Shown here in pieces: positions 56,780 to 64,000 of a stretch of DNA of 64,000 nucleotides; the stretch's first letter is position 1, and each line of letters begins with the position of its first letter. The stretch is from the NCBI RefSeq assembly GCF_008728835.1, contig NZ_CP042582.1, positions 2,755,001 through 2,819,000 on the forward strand, written 5' to 3'. The notes under the pieces were generated by a model. That model was not told the DNA's origin, ran no database searches, and saw nothing but the letters and a program-made list of their open reading frames with translations. Both the position numbers and the translations under genes were made by a program. This DNA is from Hypericibacter adhaerens. Lineage in GTDB: Bacteria; Pseudomonadota; Alphaproteobacteria; Dongiales; Dongiaceae.

Positions 56780-57265
56780 ATGACCCTCGACGGCCGCGAG
56801 TTCCGCAACGCGCTCGGATGGTTCGCCACCGGCGTCACCATCATCACCACCGTGACCCCCAAGGGCGAGCCGATCGGCATCACCGCCAACTCCTTCAACT
56901 CGGTGTCGCTGGACCCGCCGCTGGTCGTGTTCAGCCTCGACCGCCGCGCCTTCAGCCTCGCCCAGTTCCAGGAGAGCGGCGTCTTCGCGATCAACGTGCT
57001 GTGCGAGGACCAGAAGGACCTCTCGGCCGCCTTCGCGCGCGCCGGCCATCCCAAATGGGACGGGGTGAAGTTCGAGATCTGGGACACGGGCTCGCCCATC
57101 CTCGACGGCACGCTCGCCTCCTTCGACTGCCGCCTGCACGCGACCCATGACGGCGGCGACCATATCGTGTTCCTCGGCAACGTGCTGAAGATGCGCGCCG
57201 CCCCGGAAGGCCGCCCCCTGCTCTATTTCCGCGGCAAATACATGAAGATCGGCGACATCCACTGA
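56780..57265 (+). CDS. Flavin reductase-like (FMN-binding) protein
   Basis: This 161-residue HpaC/flavin-reductase domain protein shows LGWFATGVTIITT, GITANSFNSVSLDPPLVVFSLD, and FAINVLCEDQKDLSAAFAR, with DHIVFLGNVLKM near the end. These enzymes reduce FMN or FAD with NAD(P)H to feed a flavin monooxygenase. The neighbouring acyl-CoA-dehydrogenase-fold gene may be such a partner. The chosen ATG is standard for the family. Confidence 0.9.
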   Translation: MTLDGREFRNALGWFATGVTIITTVTPKGEPIGITANSFNSVSLDPPLVVFSLDRRAFSLAQFQESGVFAINVLCEDQKDLSAAFARAGHPKWDGVKFEIWDTGSPILDGTLASFDCRLHATHDGGDHIVFLGNVLKMRAAPEGRPLLYFRGKYMKIGDIH

Positions 57266-57320
57266 GCGGCGGCACGGCCGGACGCGCCAGATGCTGATCG
57301 CCTACTCTCGATCCTCTGAC

Positions 57321-57399
57321 GTCACCCCCGCGAAAGCGGGGGTCCAGCTCAAAGCCTTTGCGCTGGATCAGGATGGATCCCCGCTTTCGCGGGAATGAC
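57321..57399. repeat. Dispersed inverted repeat, copy 2
   Basis: GTCACCCCCGCGAAAGCGG with GGGTCCA (57321-57346) and inverted TGGATCCCCGC with TTTCGCGGGAATGAC (57374-57399), a diverged version of the repeat at 54850-54929. Spacer 27 nt. Confidence 0.85.
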
Positions 57400-57440
57400 G
57401 AAAGAAGCGCTGATCCCTCCCGGCACCATGCCATTGGCAG

Positions 57441-57470
57441 ACCAATCGCGCGGACGGTGCCGCGATTGGT
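57441..57470. promoter_or_regulatory. Perfect 10-bp inverted repeat
   Basis: ACCAATCGCG (57441-57450) and CGCGATTGGT (57461-57470) with a 10-nt spacer, 250 bp upstream of the acyl-CoA dehydrogenase-like start. Candidate operator, or a terminator-like stem without a U-run. Confidence 0.5.
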
Positions 57471-57721
57471 GCAACCGCGCTTCCCGACGCGAACGGGAGT
57501 TCGTCGCACGCCGCCGATGAGTTAGGGCCGGTGGCCCGTTGTCGTTATTGGTATCGGATTGGTCATGCGCGCCGTGAAATTGGCATGGCAGCGCCTTGGC
57601 AGCGTTTTCGCCTTTCGTGTAGGCTCGACCGCAAGAAAAGAAGCCGACGCCAGCGCCGGGAAGGGGATGTCGCGGCAGGCCGATCGGCTCGTCTGGGATC
57701 AGCAACGGGAGAGCACGGGCC

Positions 57722-59119
57722 ATGAGCCAAAAGAAATGGGGCGACGAGGATTTCTGGGGTCTGGGTTACGAGTACGACCCGCAATGGCTCCTGACCGACA
57801 AGCAGAAGGAGCTGCAGGCGAAGATCATCGACCTCGCCCGCACCACGCTGCGCGACAACGCCGTCGAATCCGACAAGAAGCTGATCTTCCCGCGCAAGAA
57901 TTTCGAGGCGATCTCGAAGCTGGGCCTGCTGGGCCTCCTGGTGCCCAAGGAGCTGGGCGGCATGGGCGAGAACCACACCGCCGCCGCCATGGCCGTCGAG
58001 ACCATCGCCCGCTATGGCTGCGCCTCGACCGCCATGTGCTACACGATGCATCTGGGCGCGGTCGCGGCGGCCCTCTTCCGCCATCACAACAACCCGACGC
58101 TGCGCGACATCCTCAGCCGCCTCGACAAGGACGTGCTGATCGGCACCCTCTCCTATTCCGACCCCGAGACCGGCTCGCATTTCTGGTATCCGGTCTCCTC
58201 GGGCGCCGAGAAGACCGCCAAGGGCTGGCATGTACGCAAGAAGGCCTCCTGGACCACCTCGGGCGGCTTCGCCGACTGGTACATCATCCAGACCACCAGC
58301 CCCGAGTTTAACGGCAATTACGGCGATCTCACCTGCTGGCTGATCATGGGCAACGAGGCCAAGGCCGAGCCCTCCAAGTGGGACGGGCTGGGCCTGCGCG
58401 GCAACCAGTCCGGCACGCTCGAGGTCGATGTCGACCTCACGCCCGACCGCATGGTGGGGCCGAAGGGCGACGGGGCCGCCTCCAACGACGAATGCGTCGA
58501 TCCCTTCTTCCTGCTCTGCTCCTCGGCCTGCTGGAACGGGATCTCGCTCGGCATGATCGACATCGCCAAGCGCCACACCACGATGAAGAAGCATGTGGAT
58601 GTGGGCATGCGGGTCGCCGACTACCCGACCATCCAGGACTATGTGGGCGAGGCGATCATCGACACCAACACCTCGCGCGCCATGGTCTTCCAGATGGCCA
58701 AGGCGATGGACGTCGCGACCAACAATTGCGACTGGTCGATCCACAAGGATCTGTCGGTCCTGCCGCGCGCCAAGACGCTGCACTGGATGTGGCAGGTGAA
58801 GTTCTCGGCCGCCAAGAACGTGGCCCATGTCACCGACAAGATGCTCCATGCCTGCGGCGGCACCGGCTACAAGCCCGGCCTCGGCATCGAGCGCTACCTG
58901 CGCGACGGCAAGGCCGGCTGGGTGATGGGCCCGACCAACGAGGTCCTGCGCCAGTTCGTCGGCAAGTCGGCGCTGCTGGGTTTCGAGAGCCTCGACTACT
59001 GGAACCAGGCCATCAACGAGCGCGTCCTCAACAACGAGCTCAAGAAGCTCGACGCCGCCGGCAAGCGCAAGCTCGCGGAGAAGCTGATGGCGGAGGCGCA
59101 GGGGAAGGCGGCGGAGTAG
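57722..59119 (+). CDS. Acyl-CoA-dehydrogenase-fold flavoprotein
   Basis: This 465-residue protein has the three ACAD domains: helical N-terminal part (LGLLGLLVPKELGGMGEN), FAD-binding middle domain (about 130-260; TLSYSDPETGSHFW, then KKASWTTSGG) and helical C-terminal domain (CGGTGYKPGLGIERYLRDGK). Where typical family members read YEGT with the catalytic Glu, this protein reads MGPT (in WVMGPTNEV), so the usual C-terminal base is absent. It may use a different base or be a non-dehydrogenase such as a monooxygenase component. Confidence 0.87.
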   Translation: MSQKKWGDEDFWGLGYEYDPQWLLTDKQKELQAKIIDLARTTLRDNAVESDKKLIFPRKNFEAISKLGLLGLLVPKELGGMGENHTAAAMAVETIARYGCASTAMCYTMHLGAVAAALFRHHNNPTLRDILSRLDKDVLIGTLSYSDPETGSHFWYPVSSGAEKTAKGWHVRKKASWTTSGGFADWYIIQTTSPEFNGNYGDLTCWLIMGNEAKAEPSKWDGLGLRGNQSGTLEVDVDLTPDRMVGPKGDGAASNDECVDPFFLLCSSACWNGISLGMIDIAKRHTTMKKHVDVGMRVADYPTIQDYVGEAIIDTNTSRAMVFQMAKAMDVATNNCDWSIHKDLSVLPRAKTLHWMWQVKFSAAKNVAHVTDKMLHACGGTGYKPGLGIERYLRDGKAGWVMGPTNEVLRQFVGKSALLGFESLDYWNQAINERVLNNELKKLDAAGKRKLAEKLMAEAQGKAAE

Positions 59120-59148
59120 AACGCTCTCCAGTCGCTACGCGAAACGAC

Positions 59149-59177
59149 AAAGGCCTGCCCTCTTGGGGCAGGCCTTT
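59149..59177 (+). terminator. Rho-independent terminator after the ACAD-like gene
   Basis: AAAGGCCTGCCC-TCTTG-GGGCAGGCCTTT is a perfect 12-bp stem with 5-nt loop, followed by GCTGTTTC. It starts 29 bp after the stop and marks the left side of a low-GC segment. Confidence 0.9.
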
Positions 59178-59554
59178 GCTGTTTCATTCGTAACCGAGCA
59201 TCCCAACCGTTATCATTCATAGTGACCAATTATTGTTCATTGGGTAAAATAAACACAACCTTTGCGAACACCTAGTTTCGCTGCAGACTTTTCTAACATC
59301 CATTAGGGACGTCCACCCGCAAAGCGATCCGGCACCTATACTGCCGCACCGCCCCTCGACAAACTTGAGAACGATGGCTCTGACACTACGAAACGTAGAG
59401 CAATCATAACGCCGCTAGCCTTAAGCACGCCCCATTAGAGTCACTCCCGACAAAATGCGTTGCCCGCAGATCGAACATCTCCCTTCTGGCAAGATGCAAA
59501 ATACACTCCCGACCGAGTTGTCTCCGATATGACGTCAACAATGGGGGATTGAGA
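59178..59554. other. Low-GC non-coding leader of the ATPase gene
   Basis: No supported gene. Composition is far less GC-rich than neighbouring DNA. A small dyad CTACG-AAA-CGTAG lies at 59386-59398. The promoter of the ATPase gene should be here, but no clear -35/-10 pair is recognised. Start of a probable acquired segment. Confidence 0.6.
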
Positions 59555-61138
59555 GTGCTACCAGTACCAAAGCTAAACCTCGGGTCTATCGATGCGATCA
59601 ACTACAAGCGTCGGCAGGACAAAGAGTTCCTGGCTCGCGTTTTCTTACGTGATTCGTTTTTGGAGACCGTACTGGAAGATAAGAAGTATTTTCTAATCGG
59701 CGAGAAAGGCACGGGGAAAACTGCATATGCAGTGCTGCTCACCAACACCGAATATCGAAACACCTTATCGAGCATCAGAAACCTGACAGAAACTGACTAC
59801 ACAAAGTTCGTTTATCTAAAAGAAAATGGCCATTTGCGGGTATCTGACTACGTCGACACATGGAAAGTAATCCTATTACTTCTGTCGGCGCATCACTTGG
59901 TCGAGCGAGAGGGGCCCAACGTTCTACAATATGTGAAATTCAAGAATCTAAAGGGAGCAATAGACGAGTACTACCGCTCCGCATTCGCTCCCGAAGTAGT
60001 GAATGCTCTGGAGCTTGTTGAGCACTCTGAAATCGCGGCTTCACTTATGACTAAGCATGCAAAGCTAGGCGGGAAATCGAAAGAAACTGAAAAAATCTCG
60101 GGTGAAGGATTTCAGACAAACTTACTTTTCATTCAACGCCAGATCGAAGACAGCATTCGATCCTTAAAACTATCGCGCAATCACATTGTCTTCATAGATG
60201 GAATCGACATCCGCCCACCGGGAATCAGCCTAGAGAGATACCTTGAATGCATTCGTGGGCTTGCCCAAGCGGCATGGTCCTTGAATACCGATTTTTTCGC
60301 AAACATCAAAGACACGCCTGGACACATTAAGCTGGTACTACTGCTGCGCCCAGACATCTTGAGCCGGCTTGGGTATCAGAACACAAATGCCAAGGTACGC
60401 GATAACGGAATTGTGCTGGATTGGCGAACTACGTATAGGGATTTTCGCAGCTCACGAATATTCCATTTAGTGGACGGTATTCTCGGCAAACAGCAGCCCG
60501 ATAGCGGGACGATGGGGCTGGGAGCCGCTTGGAAGTATTATTTCCCGTATAATTTGATGAATTTCTCCCAAGGTGAAATGATTGATGATCCATTCATCGG
60601 CTTTCTGCGGTGTTCGTTTTATCGACCTAGAGATATAGTTTCATATTTGCTCTTTATGCAAGATTATGTGACGCACCACGAGAATGAAAATCGGCATTTT
60701 ACTCAGAGAAGCTTTGAAAATTGTCAACAACAATACTCGGATTACCTTTTAGGCGAAGTTAAAGACCATCTAAGTTTTTACTATTCGGGCGCAGATTTCG
60801 ATGAGCTAACAGGGTTTTTCAAGTTTTTACGAGGAAAAGGGAAATTCGATTGGCCGACTTTCGAGAATGCTTACAATCGATACCGAGCTGCAATTGGGAA
60901 TAAGATCATTACTCTGCCAGCCCTAACAGAAGGACCAGAGATTTTCCTCCAGTTTCTATTTTCATTGAACGTAATTGGCTACGTTGAAAAAACCGACCTG
61001 AATGACACATTCGTTCATTGGTGCTTTCGGGATCGAACACCAGTGACTCTCAACCCAACAATACCCGGAGGCGTCACTTACCATACCCATCCGGGACTTA
61101 CACGCGCACTGAAGGTCGGAAATCAGCCGCTCATTTGA
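59555..61138 (+). CDS. P-loop ATPase, Sll1717-type (probable acquired gene)
   Basis: This 527-residue protein has an N-terminus (LGSIDAINYKRRQDKEFLARVF) typical of the Sll1717 group. Walker A is GEKGTGKT (49-56), Walker B IVFIDGID (211-218) and sensor-like VLLLRPD (261-267). The C-terminal half has no motif I recognise and could be a sensor or effector. The GTG at 59555 is favoured because GGGGGA lies 6 bp upstream; TTG at 59549 is alternative. Base content is unlike neighbours: 60601-60660 has 22 G/C in 60. No partner gene is adjacent. Function unknown; anti-phage or stress roles are conceivable. Confidence 0.85.
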   Translation: MLPVPKLNLGSIDAINYKRRQDKEFLARVFLRDSFLETVLEDKKYFLIGEKGTGKTAYAVLLTNTEYRNTLSSIRNLTETDYTKFVYLKENGHLRVSDYVDTWKVILLLLSAHHLVEREGPNVLQYVKFKNLKGAIDEYYRSAFAPEVVNALELVEHSEIAASLMTKHAKLGGKSKETEKISGEGFQTNLLFIQRQIEDSIRSLKLSRNHIVFIDGIDIRPPGISLERYLECIRGLAQAAWSLNTDFFANIKDTPGHIKLVLLLRPDILSRLGYQNTNAKVRDNGIVLDWRTTYRDFRSSRIFHLVDGILGKQQPDSGTMGLGAAWKYYFPYNLMNFSQGEMIDDPFIGFLRCSFYRPRDIVSYLLFMQDYVTHHENENRHFTQRSFENCQQQYSDYLLGEVKDHLSFYYSGADFDELTGFFKFLRGKGKFDWPTFENAYNRYRAAIGNKIITLPALTEGPEIFLQFLFSLNVIGYVEKTDLNDTFVHWCFRDRTPVTLNPTIPGGVTYHTHPGLTRALKVGNQPLI

Positions 61139-61172
61139 GGCTCAGCAACAGTATTTCAGATAGCGAAGTGAT

Positions 61173-61201
61173 AAGGGCCGGCCCCGATGGAGCCGGCCCT
61201 T
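61173..61201 (+). terminator. Terminator-like hairpin after the ATPase gene
   Basis: AAGGGCCGGC and GCCGGCCCTT form a perfect 10-bp stem with a 9-nt loop, 34 bp past the ATPase stop and followed by CTGCTTTAC. It also lies between convergent genes. The U-run is weak. Confidence 0.75.
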
Positions 61202-61237
61202 CTGCTTTACTGTCCGAAATCCCACGGTAGCGTTCGC

Positions 61238-61636
61238 CTACTCCTCCTTCACCACGTGCCAGACGTTCTTCATGTTGTCGCCCGTCACGTCGCCGGGCTT
61301 CTTGTCGTTCTTGAAGGTGTAGAGCGGCTTGCCGCCGTCGGCCCACTGCATCGTGCCGTCGGCGCGCTTGATGATGGTGAGATCGCCGACCGGCTTGTCG
61401 CTCGCCATCGCCATCGCGGGCGGCCAGTATTCGGCGCACTCGCCGCTGCAATTCGACATGCCGGCCGCGTCCTTGTCGTAGGTGTAGAGGGTCATGCCCT
61501 TGGCGTCGGTCAGCACCTTGCCGGCCGGGGTCTCCATGACCTTGAAGGGACCATAGTCCTCGGCATTGGCGGCCACAGTCAGGCCGATAGCCAGGGTCAA
61601 GGCAGCGGCGGTCGCCAGCATCATGGTTTTGCGCAT
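61238..61636 (-). CDS. Exported Yx(FWY)xxD-motif protein (COG4315-like)
   Basis: This 132-residue protein has a signal peptide ending near ANAE. It has the family pattern LYTYDKDAAG, SNCSGECAEYWPP with a probable CxxxC disulfide, and a second copy LYTFKNDKKPGD. Unlike many relatives it has no lipobox cysteine, so it is probably soluble in the periplasm. Function unknown. The ATG is preceded by GAGGAGG. Confidence 0.87.
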   Translation of the reverse strand: MRKTMMLATAAALTLAIGLTVAANAEDYGPFKVMETPAGKVLTDAKGMTLYTYDKDAAGMSNCSGECAEYWPPAMAMASDKPVGDLTIIKRADGTMQWADGGKPLYTFKNDKKPGDVTGDNMKNVWHVVKEE

Positions 61637-61716
61637 CGTTCCTCCTCGCGGGCCTTGTTGACGAACGAGCCCGCACGGGGACGACGATAGGCCACGCTCA
61701 TCGCAAGAAGAGTCTG

Positions 61717-61734
61717 GGTCACGGCGATGTGACC
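61717..61734. promoter_or_regulatory. Dyad between divergent genes
   Basis: GGTCAC-6 nt-GTGACC is a perfect inverted repeat located 80 bp upstream of the exported protein (minus) and 178 bp upstream of the GYD protein (plus). Possible regulator site; the resemblance to CRP/FNR-type half-sites is loose. Confidence 0.35.
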
Positions 61735-61911
61735 TCTGACCCCACGGCCTCACCGTTTTGTGACAAGGAGCCTGCCGGATCGGCGTCGCCGCCTTCGTCT
61801 CTTCCGCAATTGTGAAACACGCCGGCAAGGGCCCGCTGATAGACTGCCCCTGTCGGGTGCGGGCTGTCAGGGAACGGGGTTTGCCGTCACGCCATCCAAG
61901 GGAGGCCCGAC

Positions 61912-62205
61912 ATGGCGAAATACATCCTGCTCACCAACTGGACCGAACAGGGCATCAAGAACGTCAAGGAATCGCCCAAGCGCCTCGACGCCGCCAAGGC
62001 GCTCGCCAAGAAGCTCGGCGGCGAGATGAAGAAGTTCTATATGACCACCGGCAGCTACGACATGATCGTGATCCTCGACCTGCCGGGCGACGATGCCGCC
62101 GCCAAGTTCGCCCTTCAGCTGGGCATGGCGGGCAATGTCCGCACCACCACCCTCAAGGCCTTCTCCGAGGATTCTTACCGCTCGATCATCGCGACGGTCG
62201 GCTAG
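61912..62205 (+). CDS. GYD-domain protein
   Basis: This 97-residue protein fits the GYD family: YILLTNWTEQGIKNVKESPKR at the start, then KKFYMTTGSYDMIVILDLPGD and RTTTLKAFSEDSYRSII. The GYD fold is a small dimeric ferredoxin-like domain with unknown role. The start is supported by the GGAGGCCC upstream. Confidence 0.9.
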   Translation: MAKYILLTNWTEQGIKNVKESPKRLDAAKALAKKLGGEMKKFYMTTGSYDMIVILDLPGDDAAAKFALQLGMAGNVRTTTLKAFSEDSYRSIIATVG

Positions 62206-62362
62206 GCCTGCCGGGTCGAGAACCGCGAGGGCCGGCGACCGCAGGCGCCGGCCTTCCTGCGGCCTTCGTGTCCGCTTCCCTTCCCCAATTCGCCACCGCC
62301 CCTCCCGCGCGCCCTGTGCTACAAGCGGCGCCGTGCCGCCCTGGCCCGGAGTCGTTCCCCCG

Positions 62363-63475
62363 ATGCGTGCCTTCCCGATCGCCGCCCTGCTCCTGCTCGT
62401 CAGTCCCGCCGCCCATGCGCTCGACGCCTTCACCGTCGGCAACTGGAAAGGCGACGCCCGCTATGACGAGAGCGGCAGCTTCGTGCGCTGCTCCATGACC
62501 ACCGAGTTCATGACCGGCGAGTTCGTCACCTTCTCCAACGCGAAGGACGGCAGCTTCGTCATGAGCGTCACCGACAAGCATGCGGCGCTCACGAGGGGCG
62601 AGGCGGAATCGGCGGAGATCGTCGTCGGCGAATATCCGCCGCTGCCGGCCCTCCTCACCAATTACGACGCCAACACCGCCGGCATGACCTTCGACAATCC
62701 CGGGCCGATCTATCAGCGGCTGCGGGAGGGCACGCGGATCACGATCAACCCCGCCCGGGGCCAGTCGATGGTTTACCCGCTGAGCCAGGTCAATCGCGGG
62801 CTGCAGCGGCTCCTCGCCTGCACCATGCGCGAGATGGGCTTCGCCAATTATGGCAGCCAGGCGGTGGGCGATCCCTTCGGCGCCGGCCTGCCGGTGCCCC
62901 AGGACGGCATCACCACCCAGGCCACGCCGCACGGCCCCACCAGCACGGCGCAGTTCCATCCGATGGACCCGGCGGCTCTGGCCGCGCTGGCCGACAAGCT
63001 CCTGGGCCAGGCCGGCCTCGCCCAGGCCAAGAGGCTGGACCCGGCCGAACGCGCCAAGCTGGCGCCGGGCTTCCCGCTGTTCTGGACCGATTCCGAGCGC
63101 ACCGGCGGCGGGCTGGTCGCCTATGAGCTGCCGGGCGGCCATGCGCCGATGCCGCTCCTGGTCGGCATGGCCGGCACGCTCACCCTCTTCAACGACGCGG
63201 CCGGCTGTCCGGGCCTGTTCGACTCCCGCATCGAGGACCTGACCGCCAAGGCCGGCTTTCCCGCGCGGCGCCTCCACACCATCTGCCGGCGCGCCAACTC
63301 GGCCAATGCCTATGTGGCCGACTACATCATCCTGGCACCCGATCCGGGCCGCCTCGTCAAGCTCGCGGTCGCGGTCAAAGGGCTCCAGAAGACCGAGACC
63401 GACAGCGTGGTCCCGCACAGCGACGCGCTGCTGACGGCGGCGCTGCAGACGCTCAAGGGCGTGCCGGGCCAGTAG
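62363..63475 (+). CDS. Exported hypothetical protein
   Basis: This 370-residue protein has a signal peptide (IAALLLLVSPAAHA). The mature protein begins LDAFTVGNWKGDARYDESGSF; it has one N-terminal beta-rich part (about 20-150) and a second (about 230-360) with two cysteines (AAGCPGLFDS, TICRRANSAN). I recognise no family. Predicted periplasmic. No operon partners; the start is chosen because it yields a signal peptide. Confidence 0.78.
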   Translation: MRAFPIAALLLLVSPAAHALDAFTVGNWKGDARYDESGSFVRCSMTTEFMTGEFVTFSNAKDGSFVMSVTDKHAALTRGEAESAEIVVGEYPPLPALLTNYDANTAGMTFDNPGPIYQRLREGTRITINPARGQSMVYPLSQVNRGLQRLLACTMREMGFANYGSQAVGDPFGAGLPVPQDGITTQATPHGPTSTAQFHPMDPAALAALADKLLGQAGLAQAKRLDPAERAKLAPGFPLFWTDSERTGGGLVAYELPGGHAPMPLLVGMAGTLTLFNDAAGCPGLFDSRIEDLTAKAGFPARRLHTICRRANSANAYVADYIILAPDPGRLVKLAVAVKGLQKTETDSVVPHSDALLTAALQTLKGVPGQ

Positions 63476-63496
63476 TGACCGAAATCTCGCTTGAGC

Positions 63497-63515
63497 CCCC
63501 TCCCCCAACCCCCTT
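63497..63515 (+). repeat. Fragment of C-rich dispersed repeat
   Basis: CCCCCTCCCCCAACCCCC resembles one arm of the palindromic repeat at 43512 and then stops abruptly. It looks like a repeat interrupted by the mobile element to its right. Confidence 0.55.
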
Positions 63516-63546
63516 GTATGAGCGAGATGTGAGAGCATGGAGCGTG

Positions 63547-63578
63547 GTCCGGGCCGGGGTGGCCACCCCGGCCCGGAC
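63547..63578. repeat. 32-bp perfect palindrome
   Basis: Two 16-base halves, GTCCGGGCCGGGGTGG and its reverse complement, with no spacer. It lies in the leader of the IS110 element. It may be a structural part of a bridge-type RNA or a terminator against read-through. Confidence 0.85.
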
Positions 63579-63711
63579 TGTCGGTTGTCGGATCGACACC
63601 CTCGAAGTCTTCTGGACTGCGCGGGAGCGGGATCGCAGCCGACCCTTCATCGGACCCGGATGGTTGCAAGAACACCCTGGTTCGGATCAACGCAAGGTGG
63701 GGTCGACGAAG

Positions 63712-64000
63712 ATGAGCAAGTCTATCACGGAAACGGCGGGTATCGACGTGTCGAAGCGCAAGCTCGATGTGGCGTTGGCCGCTGGGCCGGACCGGCTGCA
63801 GGCCAGCAACGATCCGGCGGGATACCAGCAGATCGAGAGCTGGCTGCGCGAGCATGGGGTCGAGCGGGTCGGGTTGGAGGCGAGCGGCCATTACGAGGCG
63901 GCGGTGGCGGCGCATCTTCGCCGGGTGGGGTTTTGCGTCGTGCTGCTCGATCCGGCTCAGGTGAAAGGCTTTCGGCGGTTCAAGAAGAAGCGAGCCAAGA
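63712..64000 (+). CDS. IS110-family transposase (N-terminal 96 residues; truncated by window)
   Basis: The frame begins MSKSITETAGIDVSKRKLDV and contains GLEASGHYE, followed by LLDPAQVKGFRRFKKKRAK. GIDVSK and the LEAS glutamate are the D and E of the DEDD (RuvC-like) catalytic site of IS110 transposases. It is open to the edge. The remaining DEDD residues and the C-terminal transposase domain lie outside the window. Confidence 0.9.
   Translation, partial: MSKSITETAGIDVSKRKLDVALAAGPDRLQASNDPAGYQQIESWLREHGVERVGLEASGHYEAAVAAHLRRVGFCVVLLDPAQVKGFRRFKKKRAK

Larger units (their letters stand above)
57266..57721. other. Non-coding stretch upstream of the acyl-CoA dehydrogenase-like gene
   Basis: No gene is supported in these 456 bp. 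It holds the second copy of the dispersed inverted repeat (57321-57399), a perfect 10-bp inverted repeat (57441-57470) and, next to the start, no convincing Shine-Dalgarno beyond GGGAGAG. Confidence 0.7.
63516..64000 (+). mobile_element. IS110-family insertion sequence, left part (runs off right edge)
   Basis: The left boundary is estimated where the C-rich repeat ends. The element contains a long 5' non-coding segment (63516-63711), including a 32-bp perfect palindrome, followed by an IS110-type transposase. IS110 elements lack classic terminal inverted repeats, so the exact end cannot be set here. Confidence 0.6.

Noticed and set aside
54850-57399. Possible CRISPR array from the repeated GC-rich units
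   Set aside because: Only two paired, inverted copies 2.5 kb apart; no regular spacers and no cas genes.
59404-59601. Small minus-strand frame upstream of the ATPase as a partner gene
   Set aside because: 65 codons, no ribosome site, overlaps the ATPase start; no recognisable toxin or antitoxin features.

Overview
The window is GC-rich, gene-dense DNA from a free-living alphaproteobacterium, and Rhodospirillales-like is my best guess. The reasons are an aapJQMP operon divergent from metC, a complete cpa/tad pilus locus, an NDUFS4-like complex I subunit, form II CO-dehydrogenase-type genes, and GTTC-N7-GTTC LexA-type boxes. Many genes overlap by ATGA, so long polycistronic units are likely. 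Species cannot be named from the sequence alone.

Layout, left to right. 1-2700 (minus): start of a giant repeat-built secreted adhesin that runs off the left edge. 3157-7417 (minus): general L-amino-acid ABC transporter aapJQMP. 7627-10087 (plus): metC, hisI and a sulfotransferase. 10115-23242: Tad (Flp) pilus locus with a TadG-like vWA protein, cpaABCDEF, tadBC, an inverted tadD and two TadE-like pseudopilins, but no Flp pilin gene. 23243-23681: a non-coding stretch holding a striking nested set of complementary arms, probably a structured RNA. 23682-32398: mixed housekeeping and accessory genes (AraC regulator with LysE exporter, two exported proteins, tRNA-Arg and tRNA-Pro flanking an NDUFS4-like gene, a pair of LexA-type boxes, a second sulfotransferase, an O-methyltransferase, DUF192, and CBS plus SLC13/ArsB-type permease).

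32443-48000 is a molybdenum-hydroxylase block. It holds coxG, the structural genes coxSLM (form II, AYRGAGR active-site loop), a ydbH-ynbE-ydbL envelope-lipid module, and then a maturation set: coxD-type AAA+ ATPase, coxE-type vWA protein, XdhC split into two genes, a MoeA-like/cytidylyltransferase fusion, a SufS-type cysteine desulfurase and a SufU-like scaffold. Most members of the second half overlap by 4 bp. Together they read as enzyme plus dedicated cofactor synthesis, sulfuration and insertion.

48162-63475 is mixed: VOC protein, EamA transporter, tandem paralogous lipoproteins, NYN-LOTUS protein, 3-hydroxyacyl-CoA dehydrogenase with S-formylglutathione hydrolase, desaturase, cold-shock protein, flavin reductase, an acyl-CoA-dehydrogenase-fold protein, and small exported proteins. 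Within it, 59178-61172 is a low-GC insert between two strong hairpins carrying one P-loop ATPase of the Sll1717 type, the best candidate for a horizontally acquired (possibly defence) gene. The right edge enters an IS110-family transposase that appears to sit in a dispersed palindromic repeat.
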